A DNA stretch of 64,000 nucleotides from assembly GCF_030272615.1 (NCBI RefSeq), contig NC_081406.1, forward strand, positions 215,755,497-215,819,496, written 5' to 3'. A program made the position numbers and the translations under genes. The notes beneath the pieces were generated by a model that saw only the letters and a program-made list of their open reading frames with translations, searched no databases and was not told the DNA's origin. Origin of the DNA: Cryptomeria japonica. Lineage: Eukaryota; Streptophyta; Pinopsida; Cupressales; Cupressaceae. Shown here piece by piece: positions 1 through 10,383 of this stretch (positions are counted from its first letter, which is position 1; every line of letters begins with the position of its first letter).

Positions 1-20
1 CTAGGAGATGGATTGATGCC

Positions 21-1640
21 CTTTACCCAACCTAACCTCAACAACGAGCAAGATGACATTCTTACCCAACTATACGATTTTCCTTGGGATAGTACAAGAG
101 ATTATAATGACTGGTTATGAGCACAACAAGTCTTGGACAACAAGAGATAAAACACTATACGTATAGAAGCAGAGGCACAAAGACAACTTAATCCTCAGGT
201 GAACCCACAAGAAAATCCACAACCATATCCTCAACTAGAGAATTGAGGTACTAAGCTAGACTATATATCATCTTTCTCTCCTGAGAGATTCCACTGAGTC
301 CATAGGAGTGGTTCTTCACCATCCAACTTAGTAGAGTTAGGACCTGCCACTAGGTGAAAGAGGAACAAAGCTAAGAAACAACCCTCAATAGCCTCACTAG
401 TATAGTCATCCATACTTAATGTAGAAGATCAACTGATTCCCAGTCCTTAGCCTATCGCTGCACCTTTTGTGACTCAATGTCCACCGTCACCACCTTTGAT
501 GGCCTATTTTAACCAAGACACCACACCGCTAGGAACCATACTAGGGGGTATACATGACCTACTTAGAAACCTGGATAAATTTTGCAGCAAATTTTACTAT
601 TTAGGAGGACGAATGGCTGATGAACATATTGAAGCATTCAAAGATGCGGTCATTAATAATCATATTAAGCACCAAGATGTAGTATGTAGACTCTTCCCAT
701 ATTCAATTGGGAAGAATGAATACAATTGGTACTTAACCTTACCTACAAACTCTATCACAGGCTGGGACGTCTTGGAGAAGGCCTTCATTGATCAATTCTG
801 AGTTTACATAGACCCTGAGACACTATACCACCAGTTTGCTTCTCTTAAGAAATCACCAAATGATCCATTAATGACTTTTAATACTAGCTTCCAAAGGGCA
901 TTCAAGAGGCTACAAGCTCTTTACCAAGTAGTGCCTAATGTAGCCATCAAATCATAGCTAAGAGCTATAGCCCCTTGGACTGCTATGTTTATTAAGAAGA
1001 GTGTTCCTCAAGATCAAAGGGACACCTTGGCAAAAGTCTTCACACTAGCAATTAGCATGAACCATGAGTTGAATCAAACCCCAGGAGGGATCGAACATAA
1101 TCTACCTATAGGGGTGAATCAAGGAAACTACAATCAACTCCTAGGCATACCCTCATCTCTACCTATAGCTACCCCAATGATGAACCTGGTGCCAATCTAT
1201 GCACCCCAACCTTAGGCAAATCAATAATTTGTTGCCTAATCTTTGACTTGGAAAAGTAGTACCAATACCGCCCCCACTCAAACACAATATGCTGGTCAAG
1301 CGCAAGGGGGAAGTCAACAATTTGGCAGCACTAACTCAGTAAACCAACCTCCAACCATGGTGCCTGAGAATCAAGGATCTCATATATCTGCTGAAGTAGA
1401 AGCCTTGAAGAAAATGATCTCATAGGTTACTTCAGACTTGAGCCAACTAAAAATGAATCCTCTGGGAGGGTATAATCAATCCCAACCATATAATAATCAA
1501 CAAAAATACAATAACCAGAACCAAAATAAAAGGTATAACAACAAACCTTATAATAGGTAGTGGAATACGGGTCCGAATAATGGTGGGGTAAACCATGATC
1601 ATCCCGACACATTAGATAACCCAAACCACACACAAAGTGT
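21..1640 (+). pseudogene. gag of Ty3/gypsy element, stop-ridden
   Basis: The structural capsid protein of a Ty3/gypsy element, which packages the element RNA in cytoplasmic particles. Segments at 469-801, 985-1215 and 1243-1425 are all in one frame and join through single stops at 799, 955, 1213 and 1423. The 580-1080 region has the retrotransposon gag look: the stretch YYLGGRMADEHIEAFKDAV, then a W-containing helix and AFIDQF, then LMTFNTSFQRAFKRL. The C-terminal part is Gln/Asn rich (about 1440-1640). No CCHC knuckle was seen, which fits many Tat and Athila Gags. The stops at 1423 and 1558 sit where CAG fits the reading. The N-terminus starts before or near the window edge. Confidence 0.75.
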
Positions 1641-2269
1641 TAACCTTGCTGATATGAATTTGCTAACAAATTGGTACAAGTTACATGACATAGTTGCACA
1701 TTCTGAGGTTAATTGTGCTTAGTTTGAGAAAATCATAAGAATTGCTCAAGTTGACTCTCATCCAAAGATTGTTCCAATGATGAACCTATTAAGGTTAATA
1801 CTATCATGCTGGTTGATACCTTCCTGTGCAAAGAATTTCAGGTTGAGGCTGAAGGTGAACCATGTGTATATGATGCTTAGGCCTTTCAGACCAAAAACAA
1901 CTACAATCTTAGGAGTCAAGGAAAAGCTCCATTAATGGAGCCACCTCCCCCGACAGGTGGGTTTGTACCTCCTAATGCGAATGCAAGCAACAATCCTCAC
2001 CCTCCTTGGGCTTTCCAAGGAGCATGCCCTAGACAAGCTCAAGGGAAATATTATGTTCTGAAAGGATCATTTGATGTTACTAAGGAGATGGAAAGGACTG
2101 GCACCATTATGTGCTTGATGGAAGTATTGAGATATTGCCCTGAATAGTAGAGGGCTCTCCTTAGAAAGTTGGAATTGTTAGAGTCAGAGATAAATGAGGT
2201 TAAGATGGTAGACCTTAATGAAGTCAACACTAACATTAGTAGTGATGGAATAGAAAATCCATAATTTTT

Positions 2270-2640
2270 ACTGAGTTTAAGGACATGTGGAAAGAATTTA
2301 CACAACTGTTTAGTAGAATCAGGGGCTTCAGGAAATGTAATGCCCCTGTATATTTCAGAAGCTTAGACTTCAACCAGTATGTACAAATAGTAAGGTGGTA
2401 CAACTAGACAAAACTAAGGTTAATGTAATCGGAGAATTGAAAGATGTATACATCCAATTAGGTGCCAATCCCCGAATATCTCGTTATATTGACATTCAAG
2501 TACAGTGGATATTCTGGAAGTATATGGGATGCTCCTTAGTAGGAATTGGTCAAATACTTTGGGAGGATATTTCTTGACTTGTTTTGCATACCTATGGCTT
2601 CCATGGAAGGGGATTAGAAACCAGATCTGAATCGATAGTG
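2270..2640 (+). pseudogene. retropepsin-like protease of Ty3/gypsy element, active-site Asp changed
   Basis: This is the aspartic protease that would cut the gypsy polyprotein. At 2313-2351 the frame reads VESGASGNVMPLY, where plant gypsy proteases normally have DSGAS with a following hydrophobic run. The catalytic Asp codon is GAA (Glu) at 2316-2318. The frame is then broken, and the reading resumes at 2395 with a segment containing NVIGELKDVYIQLG, typical of the flap and following strand. Stops and frameshifts make it non-functional. The assignment rests on the motif and on its position between gag and RT. Confidence 0.6.
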
Positions 2641-3339
2641 AATCTAAGTTGAAAAAGTTGGTAACGGATTATGGTGCTCCCAATGAGGTGGTGTTTGCTA
2701 AATTGAGTCTAGGAGTTTACAGGGTCAATGAGATTCTCACTTTCTTTGCTACAACTCCTCTCTAGTTGTTTCAAGTAGATATGACCTCATATAAAAGGTG
2801 AGTCAAAGGTTTCACTACAATAGTACAACAAGGAATGTGTTTGTTGGGGACACTATGAAGATACAAGATTTATTTCTTCCGAAGTGGTGTTAGATACTTC
2901 ATGAGGAGCACTAAGAGATTTCATGTATCCCATGTCAGAATGAGATTATGAAATTGATAAGTCTGGTTCCATACAAAGAAGATGATCATACCATCAATAT
3001 GGAAGAAGTTCAAGGTCTAAGTTGTGAAGAATTAGAACCCCAAACAATAGATTCTATAAGTAAGACTACCCAACCTAAAGAATACAACTAGGAGATTCTT
3101 GCAGTTGAGATTGTCAAAAATGAGAAGGAAGGTATTCCTCTTGAGCAAGAGAACAATGAAACATAATCTCAACTTCAACCTCAATCAAAACAAGTTGTTC
3201 TTAACACTACTAAAGCATTCATGCAACTAGAAATTGAACAATCTCACTTGTCACAAGACTTCGAGTTGGAGAAGAAACAATCATCTCTGGAAGCTAATCT
3301 AATTATTGACCCTAAGGTGAAAAATGTAAAGAGACCAAA

Positions 3340-3730
3340 AGATGAAATATGGTTTTTAAAGTTTGATGGGTCAAGATCTAAGCAAGGTAGTGGAGCAGGA
3401 GTAGAATTAACTAACCCATAAGGGAAAACCCTTTTAGCTTCTTACCAACTCCAATTCTCTTGTACTAATAACATGACAGAGTACAAGGCCTTAGTTAGAG
3501 GATTACTTTTTGCTCATAAGAAGGGGGCAAAGTGTTCAAAGGTGCAAGGAGATTCTGAGCTGGTGGTTAAACAAGTGTGAAGCCAATATGCGTGCCACAA
3601 TAAAAGGTTACCAGCATATTGGAATAGAGTGTGGGATGTAATTAAGGATTTTAATGCTTTTGACATTCAGTTGGTATCTAAGAAAGTAAACAGAATACCT
3701 AATGCACTGGTCGTAACTGTAGTACATTAG
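3340..3730 (+). pseudogene. second (archaeal-type) RNase H domain, upstream of RT
   Basis: An RNase H fold that removes RNA from RNA/DNA hybrids. The translation shows three acidic positions in the right order: FDGSRSKQGSGAG (Asp, about 3361), NMTEYKAL (Glu, about 3473) and GDSELVV (Asp, about 3550). It ends with KKVNRIPNAL near 3690, where the fourth acidic residue is expected but not seen. The DGS/TEY/GDS style matches the extra RNase H acquired by Tat elements rather than the ordinary gypsy RNase H, which is present separately at 5046-5520. It lies before RT here, whereas in well-known Ogre/Retand elements it follows RT-RNase H. Stops at 3418 and 3577 interrupt it. Confidence 0.65.
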
Positions 3731-4064
3731 AACCAATAAGCCAACCCCCTTTGAAGAAGTTCTCCATGGATTTAATCTCTATATTGGCTGTACCTGATAA
3801 TATAAAACACTTCCAAGTCTTCTAGAATGATGCCCACATTCTAGCCTTTCTTGCTAATTCAGGGTCTTTTGAAGAGAAAATTATTGATGAGGAAGATAAA
3901 TCAGATGATCTTAATGTCAAAAGTAATGCTGATATTTTGGATTTATCAACTAACGTTATTCCTAAAGGGATGGTCACCTTAGAGATACTTTTTGATTCTG
4001 ACCCTAGAGTAAAGGAGAGACTAACAATGGACTCAGATGCCAAAAAGTACAAGCCCCATAATAT

Positions 4065-5045
4065 TGGTCCAAAAGAATAAGAGAGGATTGTCTATATTGG
4101 GAAGATTTGCACTCAAAATGAAAGAGAAAAAATGATACAAATCTTAAAAGAGTTCATTGATGTAACAACATGGGGTATTAAGATTTAAAGACATTTGATA
4201 CAATGATTATCACCCATGTGATCCCCCTAAAACCTAACATAAAGTCATTCTAGCAAAAGCAACGACCGGTCAATTCACTAATAGAACCCTTGATTTTCAA
4301 GGAAGTACAAAAGTTACTCTCTACCAAGATTATTTTTCTAGTACAACATTCTACTTGGGTTGCTAATTTGGTACTAGTATGAAAAAAGAATGGAGAAATA
4401 TGTCTTTGTGTGGACTTTCACAATATCAACAAAGCCTCCGAGAAAGATAATTACCCGCTTCCTTCTTTGGATGAAGTACTACAAATAGTAAATGGTTCGC
4501 AAATGATGTCATTCTTAGATGGTTATTCAGGATATAACCAAGTATTGGTGAACTATGAGGATCGTATGAAGATAGAGTTTACGACAAAGTGGGGAACATA
4601 TGCATACAAAAGAATGCCATTCGGGTTGATTAATGTTGGGGTGACCTTCCAACGACCGATGGATACATATTTTAAGGAATTGATTGGAAAATGCATTATT
4701 ATCTATATGGATGACTTGACGATATTTTCTAATGTCAGAGAAGACCACCCAGACCACCTCCAAAAGGTACTGGAAAGATGTCGGAGATATGGGATTTCCC
4801 TTAACCCCAAGAAATGTGTATTTGGAGTGGCTAAAGGAAAGCTACTTTTCCACGTAATCTCAAAGAGGGGGATATCTATAGACCTAGATCAGGTAGAAGC
4901 GTTATTGAAGTTACAAATGCCCAACAGTAAAAAGGAGACGAGATCATTCTTTGGGAAGATCAATTTTGTTAGAAAGTTTATTACTGGGTTTGCAAAGATA
5001 GTCAAGCCATTGAATGAAATGATGAAGAAGGATTCTAAAGGTTGA
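4065..5045 (+). pseudogene. Ty3/gypsy reverse transcriptase domain
   Basis: Copies element RNA into cDNA. The long intact part starts near 4410 and shows the plant gypsy signature: CVDFHNINKAS, YPLPSLDEVL, SFLDGYSGYNQ, KRMPFGL, and the catalytic box IIIYMDDLTIF at about 4699-4731. It continues through HLQKVLERCR and NPKKCVFGV to the thumb region. The N-terminal portion (4065-4410, KEFIDVTTWG then a frame change) is damaged. The conserved YMDD pair is intact, so decay has hit the flanks more than the core. It is followed without a gap by RNase H. Confidence 0.85.
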
Positions 5046-5520
5046 ATGGACAACTGAAGCAAAAGAGGATTTTTCCCAGATTAAGAAATCCATCACCGAA
5101 GCTCCTATGCTAACTAGCCCTAATTACACTCTATCATTTTACATATATTCTTTTGCTTTGCTACACTTAGGAGCATCCATTTTGACATAGAGGCAATTAG
5201 GAGATGAGAAACCTATTGCATTTATGAGCTCTCCTTTCAAAAGTGTTGAGGCTAGATATTTTGCTCTTGAAAAAAAGGCCTTTGCGTTGGTAAGAGTAGT
5301 CAATAAATTTAGGCATTATATCCTAAGGAGTAAAATTTATGCGATGGTCCCTGATCAAGCGGTGAAGTCACTACTCATGTAGTCTGAGCTAGGAGAACAT
5401 CAACGGAAATGGATGGCGATATTGCAAGAATTTGATTTAGAGATGCATCCAATGAAGTTGGTCTGAGGCCAAGGGATGTCTCAAGCCATGGCGACTGACA
5501 TCCCTCAAATGCAGTGCCAA
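5046..5520 (+). pseudogene. gypsy-type RNase H domain
   Basis: This follows directly on RT in the same polyprotein. Recognisable pieces are an acidic-lysine WTTEAKEDF-like start, the segment SPNYTLSFYIYSFALLHLGA, RQLGDEKPIAFMS, ALEKKAFALV and LRSKIYAMV, which are typical of the RNase H tail of plant Ty3/gypsy pol. Stops occur at 5188 and 5380 (TAG where CAG fits) and at 5463 (TGA where CGA or TGG fits). The first catalytic Asp expected in the YTLSFYIYSFAL region is not evident. In Tat elements this domain is often degenerate because the second RNase H takes over. Confidence 0.6.
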
Positions 5521-5599
5521 CAATATACGTTGGATTCATTCACTCAGAACCCCTAGTACACGAATTTGGTATTTATATTGTTGAATAATAAGTGTCTTG

Positions 5600-6799
5600 A
5601 GGGGTTGACAACCACGCAAAGATGAGCATTAAGGCTCAAAAGTACCAATTATATGATTAAGGATTCAACACTTTATAGAAAGAACTATGAAGGTATTTAC
5701 CTTCGGTGTCTTGATCATCAAGAATCCCATAATATGATTGAGGAATTTCACCATAAATATGGTACAAGTCATGGGTCGATGAATGCCACTGCACATCAAA
5801 TCTTGAAGGCTGGATATTATTGACCTAACATAATTAAGGATACTCATGAGCATGCTCGTCACTATCATATGTGCCAAACTGTAGCCTCCATAGAAAGAAA
5901 TCCCACCATTCCTCTCCAACTATTGTTTGAGGTAAGACCTTTCACTCAATGGGAAATGGATTTCGTAGGTGTTATTAATCCTAACTCATCTGCAGGACAT
6001 AAGCTTATTCTTACTATGATGGATTATTGCACCTGGTGGATAGAAGCCATTGCATGTCAGATTGCTACTACTAAGGTAGTCTTGAAATTTATTGAAGAGA
6101 ACATCATCACGATGTTTGGTATGTCATTCGCTCTGGTATGTGACAATGGCCCTACTTTTACTTCTGCACAATTGATGCAATGGTCATATGAATATAGTGA
6201 TATTAAAATTTTCATCCAACTACTACCCGCAAGGTAATAGAGTAGCTGAATCTATGAACAAGAACATCCTCGATGTCATTAAGAAGCTACTTGAAAAAAA
6301 CCCCAGGGATTGGCATAATCAATTGAGATATGCCTTATGGGTTGATCGAACCAGAGTAAAAGCCACCTTGGGAACTTCTCCATATTACCTTGTCTATGGC
6401 CAAACCCCTATCTTCCCAATCAACTTGCAAATATTGGTCCTCCAATTAATGAAATAACTTGACATTGAGGATCAGGTAGAGGTTTGCTTGTTAAATTTAT
6501 TAAGACTTGATGAAAAAAGGATTAATAATCTTCAACACTTTTCCAAGCACCAAGTCATTGTTAAGCGATGGTTTGATAAAAGGGCCAAGGTGAAAGCTTT
6601 TTGGATCTCTGACCTAGTCTTGTTGTGGGAGGACAAGGGCAAGGAGAAAAAAGGTGATCACCACAAGTTTGAAAGATTGTGGTTAGGTCCCTACCAAATA
6701 GCTGAAATTTAAGGCAAAAACACTTTTAGGTTAAGCTCTTTGACTACAAAACTTGTATCGTTTCCTGTCAATGGTCAGTTCCTCAAGCATTACTTTGAT
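5600..6799 (+). pseudogene. Ty3/gypsy integrase
   Basis: Inserts element cDNA into host DNA. The N-terminal HHCC zinc domain is visible at about 5720-5880 (HQESHNM, HHKYGTSHGS, HARHYHMCQT), with a stop at 5821. The core shows WEMDFVG (first Asp, about 5951), a CDNGPTF stretch (second Asp, about 6139) and GNRVAESMNKN (catalytic Glu, about 6230). A frameshift near 6190-6210 divides the core between two frames. The C-terminal part at 6488-6712 has WFDKRAKVKAFWISDLVLLW and LWLGPYQIAEI, the usual end of plant gypsy integrase. The polyprotein ends near 6799 with a KHYFD-like tail. Confidence 0.8.
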
Positions 6800-7907
6800 T
6801 AATCCTCAATGAAGCTTGACTTGTTGTATATAGTAGATTAGTTTTTTCTTTTCTTTTTTTTTTTTCTTTGGGTTTTTGTTAGTTTGTTGTGTTTTTGTTT
6901 TGTTGCGTGCTTGTTTCCCTTATGTTTGGTTTGATTGCTTGTTCATTTTGTTTTTTTGTTGAGTTGGGATATACATATTTTGTTCTCAAATATTCTAAAA
7001 GGAAGGTATCCTTCGCATAACATCTTTCCAAATTTTGAGAGACTTCGACTCTCTTCTATTTACGAATTCATTGTCATTTGGTTAATTTTGAAACTTTTGT
7101 CTATACTCGTTCAAAGTGGTATATAACCGTTTAAATATGATTTGAGTTTTCGACTTTCAATTGGAAAAGGCTAGCTTGATAAACTCAGCACCAATTTCAC
7201 ATTAAGATACATCAAAATTTTTAAACTGGTTTGCAAGTGAAAAATCCAAAGTCAGGGCTTTTCACATTATCCACCATGGGTCCCAACCTAGTTATAGAAC
7301 TTCAATGTTTGAAAGTTGCTTAAAAGGTTATTGAAGAAATAATTCATTCTATATCCTACAATGCTTTCAAAAAAAGAGAGAGAGAGAGAAAAGAAATGAT
7401 CCTTTTAAGCAACTCAAATGGGTGTTTCAAGTAACCTCCATCAGGGCTATGGATGCTTCGTTGGCAGTGGAGCACTATTTGATGGGAACCAGAGGTATCT
7501 TTGTCAGGGCTATAAATGCCTGACTTGCAGCAAAGCTATGCCTAGGATGACCTTTCATGGAACACGATTGATGACTTCATCTATGTAGCTCATGCCCAGT
7601 TTCCTCTATTTATCTGCATTATTGAAATGATGGAGTAATAAATCATGTGCACACACTTAAGAGTTAATCATGTTCATTTCTCTTCTTGGTTGTTTGTTCA
7701 TTGGTTCACTCATCTTTTTCTCTTATACATTCTTTTTAATTATAATAGTCTTAGGCATCAGGTTAACTAGAGATTCTGAAGTTCTAAATTGCCTGTAGTC
7801 ATTTTTCCCAGATAGTCGCCATTTGTTATGCCTTGCATATCTATTTCCCCATTAGTCTCCTTGTGTCAAAATTTGGGTCCCTTTTGTCTTTTCTTTTCTT
7901 TTTCCAT
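6800..7907. other. Noncoding 3' flank of the gypsy element
   Basis: No credible coding sequence. It contains a T-rich stretch (6840-6960), a (GA)n microsatellite at 7375-7388 and two related segments of about 60 bp beginning TCAGGGCTAT at 7441 and 7502. It probably holds the 3' untranslated region and the start of the 3' LTR. A TGTTATGCC at 7828 is a possible LTR start, but no purine tract precedes it and no partner LTR is in the window. Confidence 0.5.
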
Positions 7908-8240
7908 TTGTTCCTTTTTGGCTTTTGAACTCAGAACTCTCGAGTCCCGGAGTCCCGAGGTCCCTTTGTTCCTTTTTGGTTTTTGACCTCGGAACTCCGA
8001 AGTCCTAGAGTCTTGAGGTCCCTTTGTTCCATTTTGGTTTTCGACCATGTAACTCCAGAGTCCCAAGGTCCATTTGTTCCTTTTTGGTTTTTGACCTCAG
8101 AACTCTGAAGTCCCAGAGTCCCAAGGTCCCTTTTTTTTCTTTGTTTTTTGACCTTAGAACTCTGTAGTCCTAGAGCCCTAAGATTTTGAGTCTTTTGCCT
8201 CAGAACTCTGGAGTCCTAAAGTTCTGAGGTGGAACCTCCT
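7908..8240 (+). repeat. 58-bp tandem repeat, about five to six units
   Basis: The word TTGTTCC recurs at 7908, 7966, 8024 and 8074, giving periods of 58, 58 and 50 bp. Each unit continues with TTTTGG, then GACCTC, GAACTC, GAAGTCC and AGAGTCC-like blocks, ending AGGTCCC. Later units (8130-8240) are degraded. It looks like a subrepeat array in an LTR or untranslated region. Confidence 0.75.
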
Positions 8241-8371
8241 TTTTCTTGCTTCAAAACCCTGGAGTTACGGGGTAGGGTGTTTCCTTTCTTGTGTGTCGAG
8301 CTTGGAACCTTGGGACCCTGGAGTCCCGAGGTTGTGTTTAAAGCCTTCATACAGATGGGCTTGGGAAGAGG

Positions 8372-8379
8372 TATAAATA
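8372..8379 (+). promoter_or_regulatory. TATA box, probable LTR promoter
   Basis: TATAAATA lies in a GC-richer context after GGGAAGAGG and just downstream of the subrepeat array. This is how a plant LTR promoter is usually laid out. The transcript start would be about 30 bp downstream. No partner LTR confirms it. Confidence 0.4.
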
Positions 8380-8609
8380 GGGATGATGAACTTTAATAGT
8401 TCATTTGTGCATTTAGAGATCCTCCTCCCTAGCTCCAAGCCATGAACCTCTGAACTTTCAATCTTTCCTTGGCGTTTTTGAGCATTTTGATTCACCACCT
8501 TGGTGATTTTTCTTGCCCATTTTGGTGGTTTGTAGATTAGATTTTCTTTCCTTGTCGTTATTTTTGTTGGTTGTTGGTTTTTGTTTGTTTCTTGTTTTCT
8601 TTTGTGTGC

Positions 8610-8860
8610 CCTAGTTTTCCCACCTGGAACACCGGAGTTTCGGGTAGTTGGTTTTCATCCACCTGGAACCCCAAAGTTTCAGGTCACTCCTATTTAATAA
8701 GCCCATAACCCCAAAACCCTAGAGTTCCGGGTGGCTCCCATTCAATGAACCTAGAACCCTGGACCCCTAGAGTTCCGGGATTCCTTTTTCACACAACCTG
8801 ACCCCGAAACCCTGGAGTTCCGAGACTTCTTCACTTGTGCCTACCCCAAGACCTTGAAGT
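8610..8860 (+). repeat. Degenerate short repeats with CCCTGGAGTTCCGGG-like core
   Basis: Variants of the core (ACACCGGAGTTTCGGG, CCCTAGAGTTCCGGG, CCCTGGAGTTCCGAG) recur four to five times, preceded by variable spacers such as CACCTGGAACC. The same core also appears at 8262 and 8312, next to the 58-bp array. The two arrays probably share an origin. Confidence 0.5.
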
Positions 8861-8936
8861 ACCCAAGTAAATCAACTTTTATGATTATTATCAAAGACTA
8901 AGGATTTGTTTTCTTCTTGTAGGTTTGAGTGGTTAG

Positions 8937-9330
8937 ATGGAGTCATCCTCCAGCAAAAGAGGAAAAGAAATTGATAGACTCCCAGCCACCATGAAATATC
9001 ATTATCAAGGACAAGTCTATGCTTCAAAGTTAGATGATCAAGTCAGATGGGTTACAGATACCAAAATTGGCCATATAGAAATTAAGGATAGCAAGGCTCA
9101 ATTAGACAAACCTAGTTTGGAGGCCCTCCATAGAAGAATCAATAGATCAGGCCTAGTTGAAGCTACTGGCTTTCCATAGTCATGGCAAGCATGATGAAGG
9201 AGTTAGAGGAGGAGAGAATGCATGCGGATGAAGTTTTGAAGAAATATAAATTTAGAGTTAAGCATGTATTTGATCCTCCAGTTCAAGTAGTTGCATGTAT
9301 AGTTTATAATTATAGAGCTTTTGCCAAGAA
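8937..9330 (+). CDS. Hypothetical short ORF, element-derived
   Basis: An 80-residue reading frame starts at ATG 8937 and stops at 9177. A second coherent stretch begins at ATG 9181 (MASMMKELEEER, then an Arg/Lys-rich segment), so the original protein may have run through the stop. The sequence is hydrophilic, begins with a Ser/Lys-rich stretch (MESSSSKRGKEIDRLP) and matches no family I know. It is preceded by a pyrimidine-rich stretch ending TTCTTCTTGTAG, which resembles a plant 3' splice site. A position just after LTR-like DNA fits the first ORF of a retroelement. Function unknown. Confidence 0.3.
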
Positions 9331-10383
9331 ATAAGGAATAAATGCATAATTGCTAAAAATGGCAAATCTTTTTTTATAAATCCTTAATCTTGTATTTTCA
9401 GCTGTTGCTCCTACTCAAGTTCCAATTTTGAGAGAAATTCTACAAGACTACGAAAACATGGCTCACCCAGCATGGTCTTTGTAGTGCTCATGTAGTCCTC
9501 ATTTCGTAGTTGTTAAGTGGAGTGTCAAGGAAGAAACTTGGAAGTTAACTATGACTCCTAGTTTCAGTTCTTAATTTAGGGTAGGTTTATTTCCTAGATA
9601 ATAGGGCAGAGAACTTATATAAATTGAGAAGTTGGATTCATTTGCAAGGGTCCCAAATTGATGATTTGTGGCCCACATAGAGATTTTAGAATATTTTGTA
9701 GATTGTCAAGAAGTTTGAGTTATTTTTGTTATACTTTCATTGAGATTAATATGAGAAACAACTTGTAGATTTTCTGATCTACGTCTATATTCTACCAAAT
9801 TGTTTTGTGTAATCTGGTAATGTCTATTATTCGGAGTTAGCAACGTGGTTTAATATTTTTGTTTATCACTTTATGAATCATATTGCGCACATCAGTGGTG
9901 TATGAGAATTATTATGATAGGCCATATTGTTGATGATTTTATTTCCATAAATTTGTGAAATTGATGATTTTGCAGGTTTTCTGGAGGTTTGTTGTTGAAT
10001 ACTAACTTGGATAATATTTGATAATTTCTTGGATTGCAGGGAACTAATTGAGTAGTTCATTAAGTTGTTATTACATTGGTTTTTATTGTTGGATTTTTGT
10101 TCCCCTTTACACTTCGCATTTTATTTTCTAGAAAAATCTTAAATCATAAAATACAAAAAAAAAGGAAGTTCAACCATTCACAACCAGTGATATTTAGTTT
10201 CAACTAGCATGCCCCTTAACAGGTACAACCACATCAACCATTGGGCTTCCCGTCACCATCTTGACCTGACTATAGAGACCTTGGGGTAGTGAGTTTTCCC
10301 AAACTCATTTGTTTTCAGGAGAGGTGGTGAGTGCTCACATTGGCTACCTGACTATTGGCGGGTGTGTCAAAATAGTCATCAAC
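9331..10383. other. Unassigned repeat-like DNA, possible LTR remnant
   Basis: No protein-coding stretch is convincing. A TATA-like ACTTATATAAATTG lies near 9613-9626. The surrounding AT-rich sequence, with a TGTAGTGC start at 9479, has the feel of an LTR, but no second copy exists in the window. The right edge at about 10384 is a sharp junction with copia RT sequence. Confidence 0.35.

Larger units (their letters stand above)
1..6800 (+). mobile_element. Ty3/gypsy (Tat-like) retrotransposon, 5'-truncated by window, decayed
   Basis: The polyprotein can be followed in order: gag (about 21-1640), protease (about 2270-2640), an extra RNase H (about 3340-3730), reverse transcriptase (about 4065-5045), gypsy-type RNase H (5046-5520) and integrase (5600-6799). 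This order and the second RNase H point to the Tat group of plant Ty3/gypsy elements. Long same-frame stretches are broken mainly by single stop codons, with frameshifts near 6200 and in the linkers. The 5' LTR lies outside the window and no 3' LTR could be delimited because its partner is missing. The element cannot be autonomous in its present state. Confidence 0.85.

Noticed and set aside
7828-8930. 3' LTR of the left gypsy element
   Set aside because: Start TGTTATG and a TATA box are suggestive, but no polypurine tract precedes it and the partner LTR is outside the window.
8925-8937. Exon start of a host gene (3' splice-like TTCTTCTTGTAG before ORF 8937)
   Set aside because: No 5' splice partner, no recognisable protein, and surrounding DNA is repeat-like.
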